Shown here piece after piece: positions 30,539 to 40,344 of a stretch of DNA of 64,000 nucleotides. Position numbers and translations under genes: made by a program. The DNA is from SZUA-22 sp963751695 (GTDB lineage: Bacteria > Bacteroidota > Ignavibacteria > Ignavibacteriales > Melioribacteraceae): NCBI GenBank assembly GCA_963751695.1, contig CAVVVP010000010.1:589223-653222 (forward strand), read 5' to 3'. Position 1 is the first letter of the stretch. Every line of letters begins with the position of its first letter. The notes under the pieces were generated by a model. It was not told where the DNA came from, ran no database searches, and saw only the letters and a program-made list of their open reading frames with translations.

Positions 30539-32084
30539 CTAAGGAAGTGATTGTTTCAATGATTTTGGTAACCAATTTTTCCAGTTGTAAAAGGGAGTCA
30601 GATATGGGACTGCAGAGATTTCACCACCAAAACCTAAATTTCGATATACCATCATTTCAATTTTCGTGACTTGTATTTCATCAAGTAATTTGTTGTCAAC
30701 TGAAATACCATATTTAGAAGCAAGAGAAACAGTTTTATCGATATACTTGTCTTCTAACTTGTTGAAAAATGCACCCTTTTCAATAAGTTCCCTTACTTCA
30801 TCATACGATTTAGTTGTTAGTGAATCGTTTTCTGCGAGAATTTTATTGTAAATATTTCTCATCTCCGCCTCGCTAATTTCAATCGAATCCAATAAGGTAT
30901 GTCGATAATAACTAGCTAGAAAACTCTCTTCCCAGCTTTCCAAATCTTCTATCACATCCTTTGATTTGTTTAATCCTCTTCTGTACCCTTCACGAACTAT
31001 TATCTCTTCAAAGATGAAGGTTTTAATATTTTTATTTAACGCTCTATTGATCGCCTCTTGCGTAATGACATCAATACTAAAGCCATTTATTTCTATATGA
31101 ATTAGATATTCATTCATATCAATGGGTGAATTTTCGAACTTTACAAACTCCGTTGATAGTTCAATATTCGAAAAACTATTTTTGATTTTTATAATTCCCC
31201 GACTATCAAGTTCATACTTCTTTTTATACTTATTAAAAATTTCTGTACCAGAATTAGCAAAATATGAATAAAGCTCATGAGCTAGTTTCTCAGATAAAAT
31301 TTTATACGTATTTACTTTTTGTTTTCTAATTGTCTTGTTATAAAAATTATCGTAGTATACTTTCGCTCTTCTTGCGAAGATAACATCTTCCGCCCTCTTT
31401 ATAATGGCTCTTTCTCGATTATCTTTCGGTAGAGGGATAGTCTCAACTTTTACTAGGTAATAAATTACCCAATTATTTTCGATATTTATTGGATTTGTAA
31501 ATTCATTAAATTTTAATCGAAAATACTTTGTTTTCTATATCTTCTTTCAACTGCCCATAAACAACCTCTATTCCGTCAGGTTGCTGATTTTTTTCTGATC
31601 TCGTTTGAAGCAACGAATCGAATGAAGCCCCTTTATTTAACCTTTCAAATAAATATTCAATTTCTGCTTTATCATTTGAATGTAAAAATTTAAGAATCCG
31701 CTTCTGAGTAACTTTATAAATATCCTTTAACACCTCTTCTTCGGATACCTTAACTTTATTCTCAACCTCAATTTTATATAGCTTATCTCTGACCAATTTC
31801 TTTTCAATATCTAGACTTGAATTATATACGTAAGGAATTGTATCCATTGAAAGAGCCTTAGCTTCTTGTGCCCACAGTTTCTCTGCCATTAAAGAGTAAA
31901 GAAAATTAATTTTAGAGTTGGCCGAATAATCATCATTGATTTTGGGGGTTAGCTCATACCTAACTTTATATTCTTGAGGTGATATTTCTATATTTCCAAT
32001 TTTAGCTAAATTCTGGCCAATATTAGAAACAGTTGTTAAGACAAAAATTATGGATAAAAAAGAATTTATGTTTTTGGATTTCAT
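30539..32084 (-). pseudogene. PpiC/SurA-type periplasmic chaperone, one frameshift
   Basis: Two pieces (31506-32084 and the frame continuing from about 31505 to 30539) form one gene. Removing a single base from the A-run near 31509-31516 gives FSIKFNEFTNP across the join and a whole protein of 514 residues (1545 bases). Signal peptide, SurA-like N-domain, then a parvulin (PpiC) domain at about 118-210, and a long helical C-part. Such proteins fold or escort outer-membrane and secreted proteins. It lies between the glucan run and the sensor operon and could serve the many secreted products, but this is only proximity. The indel is of the same kind as in the ~1028-aa gene. Broken gene or sequencing error is not decidable here. 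Confidence 0.75.
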
Positions 32085-32284
32085 GAAACTCCGTAAATAT
32101 CAGATGTAATTATTATTGAAATAATCATCGCATCATTAAAAAAGTATATTTTTATTATTATTTTAATAATTATTAAACTAATTCATTACCTTGCAGTATT
32201 AAAATTAGAAGTAAAATATTATTTTGATATTAAATATAGTATTTTTCAACAACTAGATGATTATAATTATTCGTTTCACAGATT

Positions 32285-33586
32285 ATGAAAATTAATTATG
32301 CATTTGCATTTGTATCCTTACTAGTCGGAGCATTCCTGTTAGTTTTTGCTTTATCATTGATGAATTTTGGTTTATTCAACCAGAACGAAAGCGTAAAAAT
32401 CTATTATGTTGATAATATTTCCCCTACACATCAAAAGATCTTGGACAAATTCAATGCGGATAACAAAGGAAAAATAGAAGTTATTCCACTTGACATACCC
32501 TTCTATAAATTTAGCACAAATGAAAGAAAAGAGTTACTTATAAGAGCACTTAGAAGTAAATCAGAAAGGATTGACATTTTTGCCGTTGATATAATTTGGG
32601 TAAGCAGATTTGAAAAATGGTCAGAAAATCTTGACCAATATTTTTCTGATCACGAAAAATCAAGATTACTGGAAGAAGCAAAGAGTATAGGAAATGTCGA
32701 CAATATGTTTCTTGCATCACCTTTTTATCTCGATATTAGTGTGATGTTTTACAGGAATGATCTTTTAAGAAAGTTTAAAAATTATGAGGAGATTGAAAAA
32801 AGTTTGAAAAAGTCAATCTCATGGAAAGAATTTCTTAATTTGGCTAGCAAATTCGACAAAAAAGAAAATTTTTACACTTTTCCTGCAGATGCTTATGAAG
32901 GCTTAATATGCTCATATACAGAATTACTTCTATCAAAAGACGAATTTTTCTTTGATAATAACATTGACTTTACAAATGAGGCTTCGGTGAGTTCATTAAA
33001 ATTGCTGGTTGATCTAGTAAATAAATATAAAATATCACCGAAACAAGTTGTTAATTATAGAGAGAAAGATGCCTATAGAGATTTTCTTCAGAATGATGGT
33101 CTGTTCTTAAGAGGTTGGCAAAGTTTTGTTTATGATTTTAAAAGTTTAGATAGAGATACTGTAAAAGAAAGATATATGTCAATGACACAACTTCCACATT
33201 TAGAAGGTCATAGAATTGGAAGCACTGTTGGTGGATGGAGTCTGATGCTAGCCAAGAACAGTTCTAAGAAAAATGAAGCGATGAAGTTTATAAAATTTAC
33301 ACTAAGTGAAGAGGCACAAAAGATTATGTACGAAGATGGTGCGTACCTTCCAGTACTAAAGTTATTATATACAGACGAAAACTTTTTGAATAAGCACCCG
33401 AGCCTTGTATTTTCTAAAGAAATACTAAATAATTCAATCTTTAGACCTAAGTTAAAGGATTATACTAAAATATCAGATATTCTTTCAACTAACATTAGAG
33501 CAGCGATTAACAATGAATTATCACCTAAAGAAGCATTGAAAAAAGCACAGATTGAAATTGATAAAGCAAGATCGCATCAACAATGA
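32285..33586 (+). CDS. extracellular sugar-binding protein (ABC SBP family 1), sensor-linked
   Basis: A 433-residue member of the family 1 extracellular solute-binding proteins. A long hydrophobic N-terminus (about 5-28) without a clear lipobox or cleavage site may anchor it in the inner membrane facing the periplasm. The mature part has the usual two lobes (FAVDIIWVSRFEKW, GSTVGGWSLMLAKNS, AMKFIKFTLSEEAQKIM). There is no ABC permease or ATPase gene beside it. Instead its last 4 bases overlap the start of a sensor kinase, followed by an NtrC-type regulator. It therefore probably works as the ligand-binding part of a signalling complex rather than in transport. The ligand, presumably a glucan oligosaccharide, is inferred. 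Confidence 0.82.
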   Translation: MKINYAFAFVSLLVGAFLLVFALSLMNFGLFNQNESVKIYYVDNISPTHQKILDKFNADNKGKIEVIPLDIPFYKFSTNERKELLIRALRSKSERIDIFAVDIIWVSRFEKWSENLDQYFSDHEKSRLLEEAKSIGNVDNMFLASPFYLDISVMFYRNDLLRKFKNYEEIEKSLKKSISWKEFLNLASKFDKKENFYTFPADAYEGLICSYTELLLSKDEFFFDNNIDFTNEASVSSLKLLVDLVNKYKISPKQVVNYREKDAYRDFLQNDGLFLRGWQSFVYDFKSLDRDTVKERYMSMTQLPHLEGHRIGSTVGGWSLMLAKNSSKKNEAMKFIKFTLSEEAQKIMYEDGAYLPVLKLLYTDENFLNKHPSLVFSKEILNNSIFRPKLKDYTKISDILSTNIRAAINNELSPKEALKKAQIEIDKARSHQQ

Positions 33587-35049
33587 AATCAAAACTAAAC
33601 TTAAGAAAATATAAACTTGAACTGAGACACATTACCGTTCTAGCTATGATTCTTATTCTATTCCAGGCTATTTTAACAATTGTACAACGCTCTTCCTTTC
33701 AAGAGCTACTAAACGAAACTCAGATTTGGTATCAGCGAAACTCTGCCGAAAGACTTGCAAATGTTAACTCTACCGCACTAGAACTGCTTATAGAAAACTT
33801 CAGTGCTAATAAAGATATTACTCCAGTAGAAGAATATAATGTAATAAGATCTTTCAATATTATACTTATCCAGCAAATGCTTGAGCAAAATATTGAAGAT
33901 ATTGTAGTGCTTGCTTTCCATGGTGGCAATGTGGTGGCACTTGATAATGGTGAACAACTCCATCGGTACTTGGTAAAAGAACCATTATTAGTTCTTTCAG
34001 ATTCTTTGCATAGCTCTGCCATCAATCTTTTTAAAGAAAACGCAAAAATTATTAAGGATGAGGAACGAATAATAAGTTTTCTGAAGGATAATTCTATATT
34101 CCAAGTTTTAGTACCACTTGCACCTAATGGAGAACTGATTGGTGCATTCTATATGGAAAATAAACCCGACTTTTCTTCCATTACATCAGAACTCCTAACA
34201 AGTTATAATCAGATCGCAATATTTTACGTGTCGCTAATTTTACTTGGTGTCCTAACTATGTATTATGTTTCCTCCTACACCATGAAGGAAAGAGATACTG
34301 CGCAGCAAAAATTATTCGATGAACATCAACTAAATCTGAAAACAAAAATTGAGCATGATAAAGAGGCATTGTTTACGAAAAGAATATATCATACCCACCA
34401 TAAAGCTGAAAAAGTTATGGGATTTATTAAAGATGATCTGAACAATATTTCAGCCCATAATTTAGATAAGATGAAAGTTAAGGTAACCAAGTACGCAAAT
34501 TTCGTTGCAAGAGTTATTTATGATATGAAATGGTATGACCCTCCCCTACAAACCATTCGTAACCAAACATTTAATACTGATATCAATGATACGATCAAAT
34601 TCATAGTTGAAAATATATTTTTAAGAGTCTCATCTAAAATTGAAAACATTAAATTTAAAATGAATTTTGCGGATTACATCCCTGCTGTACATATTAACGA
34701 ATTTGTTGTTTGGGAGATTATTGAACCCCTGATACAAAATAGTATTGACCATGCACCAGCCCGATATACTACTGTTTCAATTAATACTATTTATTCAGAA
34801 GAATTAAAAGAGATTAAAATCATCATAGAAGATGACGGGAACGGGATTTCAGAAGAACTACTTGAGAAAGATGATACAGGAATTCAAAAATTATTTTTAG
34901 AAAATGTAACTACAAAAAACACTACTGAAAGAAACTCTGGTTATGGGTGCTACATTGTTCATCAGATCGCGACTAAAAGATGTGGTTGGCAAATTAGGGC
35001 AGAGAATCATACAAATGGGTGCAGATTTATAATTACAATTAAAGCATAA
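33583..35049 (+). CDS. membrane sensor histidine kinase
   Basis: A 488-residue kinase: TM1 (about 15-36), periplasmic sensor region (about 37-209), TM2 (about 210-232), coiled linker, phospho-acceptor region and HATPase_c. The ATP site is visible as N-box EPLIQNSIDHA (Asn386), DDGNG (417-421) and GYGCYIVHQ (about 453-461). The phospho-acceptor histidine is not in a standard H-E/D-x-x-N/T HisKA box; His270, His272 and His273 in KRIYHTHHKAEK are candidates. The gene overlaps the sugar-binding protein by 4 bp and precedes the response regulator by 9 bp, so the three are surely one operon. It most likely reads the binding protein's ligand state. Confidence 0.85.
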   Translation: MKSKLNLRKYKLELRHITVLAMILILFQAILTIVQRSSFQELLNETQIWYQRNSAERLANVNSTALELLIENFSANKDITPVEEYNVIRSFNIILIQQMLEQNIEDIVVLAFHGGNVVALDNGEQLHRYLVKEPLLVLSDSLHSSAINLFKENAKIIKDEERIISFLKDNSIFQVLVPLAPNGELIGAFYMENKPDFSSITSELLTSYNQIAIFYVSLILLGVLTMYYVSSYTMKERDTAQQKLFDEHQLNLKTKIEHDKEALFTKRIYHTHHKAEKVMGFIKDDLNNISAHNLDKMKVKVTKYANFVARVIYDMKWYDPPLQTIRNQTFNTDINDTIKFIVENIFLRVSSKIENIKFKMNFADYIPAVHINEFVVWEIIEPLIQNSIDHAPARYTTVSINTIYSEELKEIKIIIEDDGNGISEELLEKDDTGIQKLFLENVTTKNTTERNSGYGCYIVHQIATKRCGWQIRAENHTNGCRFIITIKA

Positions 35050-35058
35050 CGAGGAAAA

Positions 35059-36504
35059 ATGAGTCAAAGCATGATTAAGATATTGTTAATTGAAGATGAA
35101 GAATTTGATGCAAGAAGGGTAAACAATACGATAAAATATTTTGATGATAAAATTAAGATAATTCATACAGTCTCTAATGGCGACGCTGCTGTAAAACTAC
35201 TCAAGAATTCTGATGATGAATTCGATGTAGTTGTAATGGACTATCAAATTGCTGGCACTTTACAGGGAGTCGAATTAATTAAGCAGATAAAAGCCATCCA
35301 AAATACTGTTCAAATAATTGTAATTACTAAACTCACGATTGATATAACAGATCTTAATTTTGCAAGAGCACTTATGAATGCTGGAGCATTTTGGTACTGT
35401 ACGAAATATCCTAATGATATTGAGGAATATATATATCAACCTACAGATTTTATCATTAGTATTTTTAATGCTTACGAACGCAAAATGCTCGAAGAACAAA
35501 AAATTAAATCTCAATATAAATTGACAAAGAAAATAGAGCAGATCTTAGAAAACAAGCAGATCATTTCACATTCTGCTGAAATGGAAAAAGTACAGTATGA
35601 TATCGAAAGATTAGTAAACAATGATGCTACCATCTTGATCAGCGGCGATTCTGGAACTGGGAAAGAATTAGTAGCGTATAACATCCATTATAAAAGTCAG
35701 AGGAAGTATGAGAATTTTATTCCAATAAACTGCGGTAGCCTTCCAAATGACCTTATTGAAAGCGAATTATTCGGACATGAAAAAGGATCATTTACTGGCG
35801 CAATGGCTCATAAGGAAGGTCTTTTCCAAATTGCTAATAAAGGGACTATTTTTTTGGACGAAATTGCTGAACTTCCCCTCTCTGCTCAGGTAAAGTTGCT
35901 TCGTGTTATACAAGATGGTGAAATTGATAAAATCGGGCGAACAAAAACAATAAAGGTTGATGTTAGAATAATTGCTGCAACAAATAAAGATCTGAGAAAA
36001 GAAGTTGAGGAGGGAAGATTTAGACAAGACCTATATTACCGATTGAATGTTTTAATTATTTCACTGCTTCCACTTAAGAACAGAAAGAGTGATATTCCAG
36101 TGTTAGTAAATCATTTCCTTACTCAGAATAGTTTTCAAATGGGTATAGAAACCCCTAAGTTATCTGATGAAGTTATAGAGCATTTTTCAAACCACGAATG
36201 GCCAGGAAATGTTCGTGAACTTAAAAATGTTATTCAACGTCTTCTTTTTATTTCCCATGAATCTATAACCATAGAGCACGCAAAACAGGCAATAATTCCT
36301 GCACTGAATAGTAAATCGAAAAAAAGTATATTAGATTTTGATGAGAATAATATTATTCCGTGGAAGGAACTTGAACGCGATCTTAAATATAATTATTTCA
36401 AATTTGTCAGAGACCATTCATTATCAGATGCTGAAACAGCATCTAAACTTGGTTTGGCCCCACCAAACTATTTTAGAATGAGTAAGGAATTGGGATTAAA
36501 GTAA
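35059..36504 (+). CDS. NtrC-family sigma-54-dependent response regulator
   Basis: A 481-residue activator. The receiver domain (about 6-125) has phospho-site Asp61 (VVVMDYQ) and a conserved Lys near 116. The AAA+ sigma-54 domain (about 165-395) has Walker A GDSGTGKE (196-203), the sigma-54 contact loop GSFTGA (243-248; a conservative form of GAFTGA) and Walker B GTIFLDE. A Fis-type helix-turn-helix ends the protein (SDAETASKLGLAPPNYFRM). The start follows a good ribosome site (GAGGAAAA). With sigma-54 polymerase it would switch on the promoter at 30348-30363, and likely the GH5 gene just downstream, in response to the kinase. Confidence 0.92.
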   Translation: MSQSMIKILLIEDEEFDARRVNNTIKYFDDKIKIIHTVSNGDAAVKLLKNSDDEFDVVVMDYQIAGTLQGVELIKQIKAIQNTVQIIVITKLTIDITDLNFARALMNAGAFWYCTKYPNDIEEYIYQPTDFIISIFNAYERKMLEEQKIKSQYKLTKKIEQILENKQIISHSAEMEKVQYDIERLVNNDATILISGDSGTGKELVAYNIHYKSQRKYENFIPINCGSLPNDLIESELFGHEKGSFTGAMAHKEGLFQIANKGTIFLDEIAELPLSAQVKLLRVIQDGEIDKIGRTKTIKVDVRIIAATNKDLRKEVEEGRFRQDLYYRLNVLIISLLPLKNRKSDIPVLVNHFLTQNSFQMGIETPKLSDEVIEHFSNHEWPGNVRELKNVIQRLLFISHESITIEHAKQAIIPALNSKSKKSILDFDENNIIPWKELERDLKYNYFKFVRDHSLSDAETASKLGLAPPNYFRMSKELGLK

Positions 36505-36520
36505 TCGATTTAATAATATC

Positions 36521-36536
36521 GTTATCACTTTAATAA
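36521..36536. promoter_or_regulatory. candidate regulator site shared with the symporter promoter region
   Basis: GTTATCACTTTAATAA matches 30502-30517 at 15 of 16 positions on the same strand. Here it lies about 60-75 bp upstream of the possible sigma-54 promoter of the GH5-CBM6 gene. Confidence 0.4.
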
Positions 36537-36596
36537 ATCCAATTTAAAACAGCCTAACATTAGACTCAATATTCAAGTATTTATATCCCATTTCCG

Positions 36597-36612
36597 CGGC
36601 ATAATAATTGAT
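36597..36612 (+). promoter_or_regulatory. possible weak sigma-54 promoter
   Basis: CGGCATAATAATTGAT has the -24 GG and shares GGCATA with the 30348-30363 site, but the -12 element reads TTGA instead of TTGC. The distance to the GH5 ATG (about 32 bases) mirrors the symporter promoter. A weak match, supported mainly by the shared upstream motif. Confidence 0.3.
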
Positions 36613-36643
36613 TTATCATAATTTTAATTTTTGGTAAAATTTA

Positions 36644-38632
36644 ATGACATTTAGAAAAACACTACTACTTTTAATTGCACTTGTTTTTATTTCATTTACA
36701 AATATCTCAGCAGAAGGAATTCTTCGAGCTGAGGGGAAAAAAATAGTTGATGCAAATGGGACAGAAATTATCTTCAGAGGTATAGGACTTGGAGGATGGT
36801 TGGTGCCAGAAGGCTATATGTTCAATATGTCTGGTTTTGCAAACTCTCCTACAGAAATAAGAAATAAAGTTATCCAAGCTGTAGGCGAAGAAAATGCCAA
36901 AATTTATTATAATGACTATAGAAAATATTTTATCACCGAGAAAGATATAGATTCAATTTCCTCATGGGGATTCAACATGGTAAGAATGCCAATGCACTAC
37001 GAATTTATGACACCTCGTGACCAACCCTTTGTCTATTCCGAATATGGATTCACCTTAATTGATAGTCTTGTAAAATGGTGTAAGAAATTTGATATTTATT
37101 TAATACTTGATCTTCATGCTGCACCTGGGGGTCAAAGTGCTGAATCAATTAGTGATTATAATGGTTACCCCTCACTCTGGGAAAGTGAAGAGAACAAAGC
37201 TCGCACAATCGCACTCTGGAAAGAAATTGCAACCAGATATAAGGATCAAGAAACAATCGCTGGGTATGATCTACTTAACGAACCGGCCTGGGGAGAATTA
37301 GGTCCTCAGAATATTGATTTGCGGAATCTCTATATTGGAATCACAAATGCTATTAGATCAGTCGATACGAACCATATCGTTTATATTGAGGGAAATTGGT
37401 TTGCAACTGATTTTACAGGACTTACACCTCCTTGGGATGACAATATGTCATATTCGTTCCACAAATATTGGAGTGATGTAACACCAGGGTCAATTCAAAG
37501 TTATCTGGCGATGAGAAACACATATAATGTTCCCCTTTGGATGAGCGAATCAGGTGAAAACTCTAATTCTTGGTTTTCAGATTTTGTAAAACTTCTTGAG
37601 GAAAATGAAATCGGTTGGACCTGGTGGACTATTAAAAAATATCAATCCATATCGCCGATGGCTTCAGCGAATATTGACCCTCAATTTCAGCAGTTGATGA
37701 ACTACTGGTCTGGAAGTGCTCCTAAGCCCTCAGTTGATGACGCGATGACTGCTTTATATAAGCAGATCGATAGCACTAAAATTGAAAATTGTGTAACTAG
37801 AGTTGACGTACTTGATGCATTATTTAGGCGTCCATTTGATGATTCACTGATTCCATTTGCTGAAAATAAAATTCCTGGAATCATTTTTGGAGTTAATTTT
37901 GATTATGGAAACCTTGGCAAGGCTTATTATGATGTAACACCAAGTAATGTAAATGGAAACGGGAGTTACAATAATGGGTGGTCCTATAGAAATGATGGAG
38001 TAGATATCGAAAGCTGCTCAGATCAAATAACAAATGGCTACAATGTTGGTTGGATAGATTCAGGTGAGTGGTTAAAATTTACAGTCGATATCCAAAACGA
38101 AGGGACTTATGATATTAGATTTCGAGTTGCAGGTGAGGGATCTGAAGGGAAATTACAGTTGTTGTTAGATGATGCATACTTGACAAATTTAATAGATGTA
38201 CCATCAACAGGCGGTTGGCAAAATTGGCAAACATTGATAGTTCAGGATATTTACTTACCAAAAGGTATTCATGAGTTAGTTATTCGATTTTATTTTACTG
38301 GCTTTAATTTCAATTATATGGAGTTTGTTGCTAAAACAGTTGATGTTGAAGATGAAATGGAATTACCAAATAAATATGAATTGAATCAAAATTATCCAAA
38401 TCCATTTAATCCTTCGACTAAAATAAGCTATTCGTTGGTAGAAAAAGGTTTTGTGACATTCAAGATTTTTGACATTTTGGGTAAAGAAATTGCAACAATT
38501 GTGAATAAAGAACAAGGACAAGGCAACTACAGTATTGATTTTGACGCCTCAAATCTTGCAAGTGGTGTTTATTTGTATAAGCTTCAAACCGGTCAGTTTG
38601 TATCCACTAAAAAAATGTTGTTGATGAAGTAG
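36644..38632 (+). CDS. T9SS-exported GH5 glucanase with CBM6
   Basis: A 662-residue exported glucanase: signal peptide (about 1-24), GH5 barrel (about 25-350) with GLGGWLVPEGY near the start, acid/base in YDLLNEP (Glu213) and nucleophile in WMSESGEN (Glu302), then CBM6 (about 425-560; GWIDSGEWLKF) and T9SS type A tail (about 575-662). The GGWLVPE-type N-terminus is seen in GH5 exo-beta-1,3-glucanase relatives as well as other subfamilies. It lies 139 bp downstream of the response-regulator gene on the same strand, behind a motif shared with the main glucan promoter, so it is likely a co-regulated target. CBM6 suggests glucan binding. Confidence 0.9.
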   Translation: MTFRKTLLLLIALVFISFTNISAEGILRAEGKKIVDANGTEIIFRGIGLGGWLVPEGYMFNMSGFANSPTEIRNKVIQAVGEENAKIYYNDYRKYFITEKDIDSISSWGFNMVRMPMHYEFMTPRDQPFVYSEYGFTLIDSLVKWCKKFDIYLILDLHAAPGGQSAESISDYNGYPSLWESEENKARTIALWKEIATRYKDQETIAGYDLLNEPAWGELGPQNIDLRNLYIGITNAIRSVDTNHIVYIEGNWFATDFTGLTPPWDDNMSYSFHKYWSDVTPGSIQSYLAMRNTYNVPLWMSESGENSNSWFSDFVKLLEENEIGWTWWTIKKYQSISPMASANIDPQFQQLMNYWSGSAPKPSVDDAMTALYKQIDSTKIENCVTRVDVLDALFRRPFDDSLIPFAENKIPGIIFGVNFDYGNLGKAYYDVTPSNVNGNGSYNNGWSYRNDGVDIESCSDQITNGYNVGWIDSGEWLKFTVDIQNEGTYDIRFRVAGEGSEGKLQLLLDDAYLTNLIDVPSTGGWQNWQTLIVQDIYLPKGIHELVIRFYFTGFNFNYMEFVAKTVDVEDEMELPNKYELNQNYPNPFNPSTKISYSLVEKGFVTFKIFDILGKEIATIVNKEQGQGNYSIDFDASNLASGVYLYKLQTGQFVSTKKMLLMK

Positions 38633-38985
38633 ATAAAATATACTTAAAGAGTTATACAATAGTGAGTTAAAATATTATAATAACAAATATGTAACAAAAT
38701 AAACGAATAATCTTTTCTAATATCCGTTTTACAATCTGTATTAACGGCGATGCTGATTAACCCGACACCTAAAATTACAATCATTAGGCGAGCTGTAAAA
38801 TCCAAATTTTATGCAAACTTTATTTCAGCAATAACAATTTGCTGGTCACTTTGGTGCATCCGATAAATCAAAAACGTATTAATCATTATTTAATATAATT
38901 GTTTGTTTGAAACTCCTGACTTCCTTTTTACAACTTCCCCATCACGAACAAATAGACGTTCGAGTTAAACAGCTGGTTACGAGCA
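38633..38985. other. non-coding stretch between GH5 and serine hydrolase genes
   Basis: No convincing gene. It contains scattered short GC-richer words such as AACGGCGATGC and CATTAGGCGAGC, possibly remnants of cassette-type recombination sites, but no pair I could assemble into a full site. Confidence 0.35.
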
Positions 38986-39020
38986 CCTTTATTATTCCAT
39001 CACAACGATGAGAATAAAGG
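38986..39020 (-). terminator. hairpin downstream of serine hydrolase gene
   Basis: CCTTTATT pairs with AATAAAGG, with an inner CATC/GATG stem and a five-base loop. It starts about 24 bp after the stop of the 39044-40069 gene. There is no clear U-run, so it is a transcript-end hairpin candidate rather than a classical terminator. Confidence 0.4.
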
Positions 39021-39043
39021 GTATTTTAATGTTATGAGCTTTT

Positions 39044-40069
39044 TTACCTTTCCAGTATTTTTACAATTCTATTATTTATAATTTCTGACAAGTTCCAATT
39101 GTACAGTTTAGGATCGGTTGTACTGTAGAACTCAATAATAACAGCATCAAGGTCTTTGTGATATTTTGCGAAACTCTGGTATCCCGGAACCCAACCCGAA
39201 TGTTCATACTCATAAATGGAAGAATAGATTTCCTGTTCTCCCGGTTCAAACAATGTTCCATCGTTTAATGCCCTTAGGAAAGTACCCACGTCCTCTGCTG
39301 TGGCATGCATGCCATAATCGTTTGTTTTTAAATCATGGGGATATCCTACATGATAACCACTCATCACATCGTCTAAATTCACTTCACTTAGCGAACCGAA
39401 GGTATTGTTAAGATTTAGCGGCATTAGAATTTTTTCCTGAATGAATTTAAAGTTCTCATAACCTAGTGCATCATCCATTATCTTATTGATTAACAGGTAA
39501 TTTGTATTACAATATTCATAGTCTTTACCGGGTTCAAAGTTGGCCGGCTTGTCCAGAATTAATGCAAGACCTTCTTCATAGGTCTCTGTTGGAGCTGCCC
39601 AAAAATTCGGAGCATCCGTAAAATTGGGAATGCCACTTCTATGCTGTATCATCAATCGCAAAGTAATTTTATCAGTGTTCTCAATTCTTCCAACAAGCTC
39701 AGGTAAATAATCGGCGATGGTTTTATCCAAAGAAAGACGTTCAGCACTTACCAATTTGGTAACAGCCACAACATCATATAGTTTGCTGATGCTGGCAATT
39801 TTAAAAAGTGCTTGAGGTTTGGCAGGTATCTTGGACTCTCGATTGTGCCAGCCGGAAGCAAAATACTGAGGTGGTTTACCAGCTTGGTCTACATAAACGA
39901 TCACTCCGTCAAATCCATGACCTATGGCCTCCTCTAACTGTTCTTGAAATGTATCCGGTAGCGGAAGTATCCATGCCTTTACCAAAAGCCATGGCACAAA
40001 GAACATGGAGGTTATGGTTCCAATAAGCAATACTATTCTGATTATAAGTTTTGTTTTTTTCTTTGTCAT
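39044..40069 (-). CDS. serine beta-lactamase-like hydrolase (class C/PBP fold)
   Basis: A 341-residue protein anchored by one N-terminal membrane segment (about 8-32), with the catalytic domain outside. The beta-lactamase/D-Ala carboxypeptidase-like motifs are SISK (Ser93-x-x-Lys96) and YCN (Tyr186-Cys-Asn188), with HSGWVPGY as the third (KTG-equivalent) element. Such proteins are usually peptidases or esterases rather than antibiotic-resistance enzymes. It appears alone, with higher G+C than the adjacent glucan genes and hairpin or cassette-like sequence downstream. Substrate unknown. Confidence 0.82.
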   Translation of the reverse strand: MTKKKTKLIIRIVLLIGTITSMFFVPWLLVKAWILPLPDTFQEQLEEAIGHGFDGVIVYVDQAGKPPQYFASGWHNRESKIPAKPQALFKIASISKLYDVVAVTKLVSAERLSLDKTIADYLPELVGRIENTDKITLRLMIQHRSGIPNFTDAPNFWAAPTETYEEGLALILDKPANFEPGKDYEYCNTNYLLINKIMDDALGYENFKFIQEKILMPLNLNNTFGSLSEVNLDDVMSGYHVGYPHDLKTNDYGMHATAEDVGTFLRALNDGTLFEPGEQEIYSSIYEYEHSGWVPGYQSFAKYHKDLDAVIIEFYSTTDPKLYNWNLSEIINNRIVKILER

Positions 40070-40344
40070 AGTTTCATATTTTTTTAGGATAATGTGTTTT
40101 ATTAAATTAGTCCTAACGATTGTCTATAATTATTGCTGAAATTCAAATCCAAAATGGCTATAAGAACAATTGTTTGTATTTTTAATTTATGAAGAAAACT
40201 AACTTTTCAAATAAACCATAAATGGATTCCTAATTTTATTGACAGCTATTATTGAAAAGGGTGTATAATCTGCTGTTTTTAAACTATTATACCAATGGCC
40301 AGCTCCCCAAATAGCGATCCAAAACAAATATTCTATCAAGCGAC
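40070..40344. other. non-coding gap
   Basis: AT-rich sequence between two minus-strand genes. I see no gene or strong hairpin. Confidence 0.4.

Noticed and set aside
32285..33586. ABC sugar importer
   Set aside because: Only the binding protein is present; the next genes are a kinase and a regulator, so an importer reading is not supported.
39044..40069. Antibiotic-resistance beta-lactamase
   Set aside because: The fold motifs are present, but membrane-anchored relatives of this kind are mostly peptidases or esterases and no resistance context exists.
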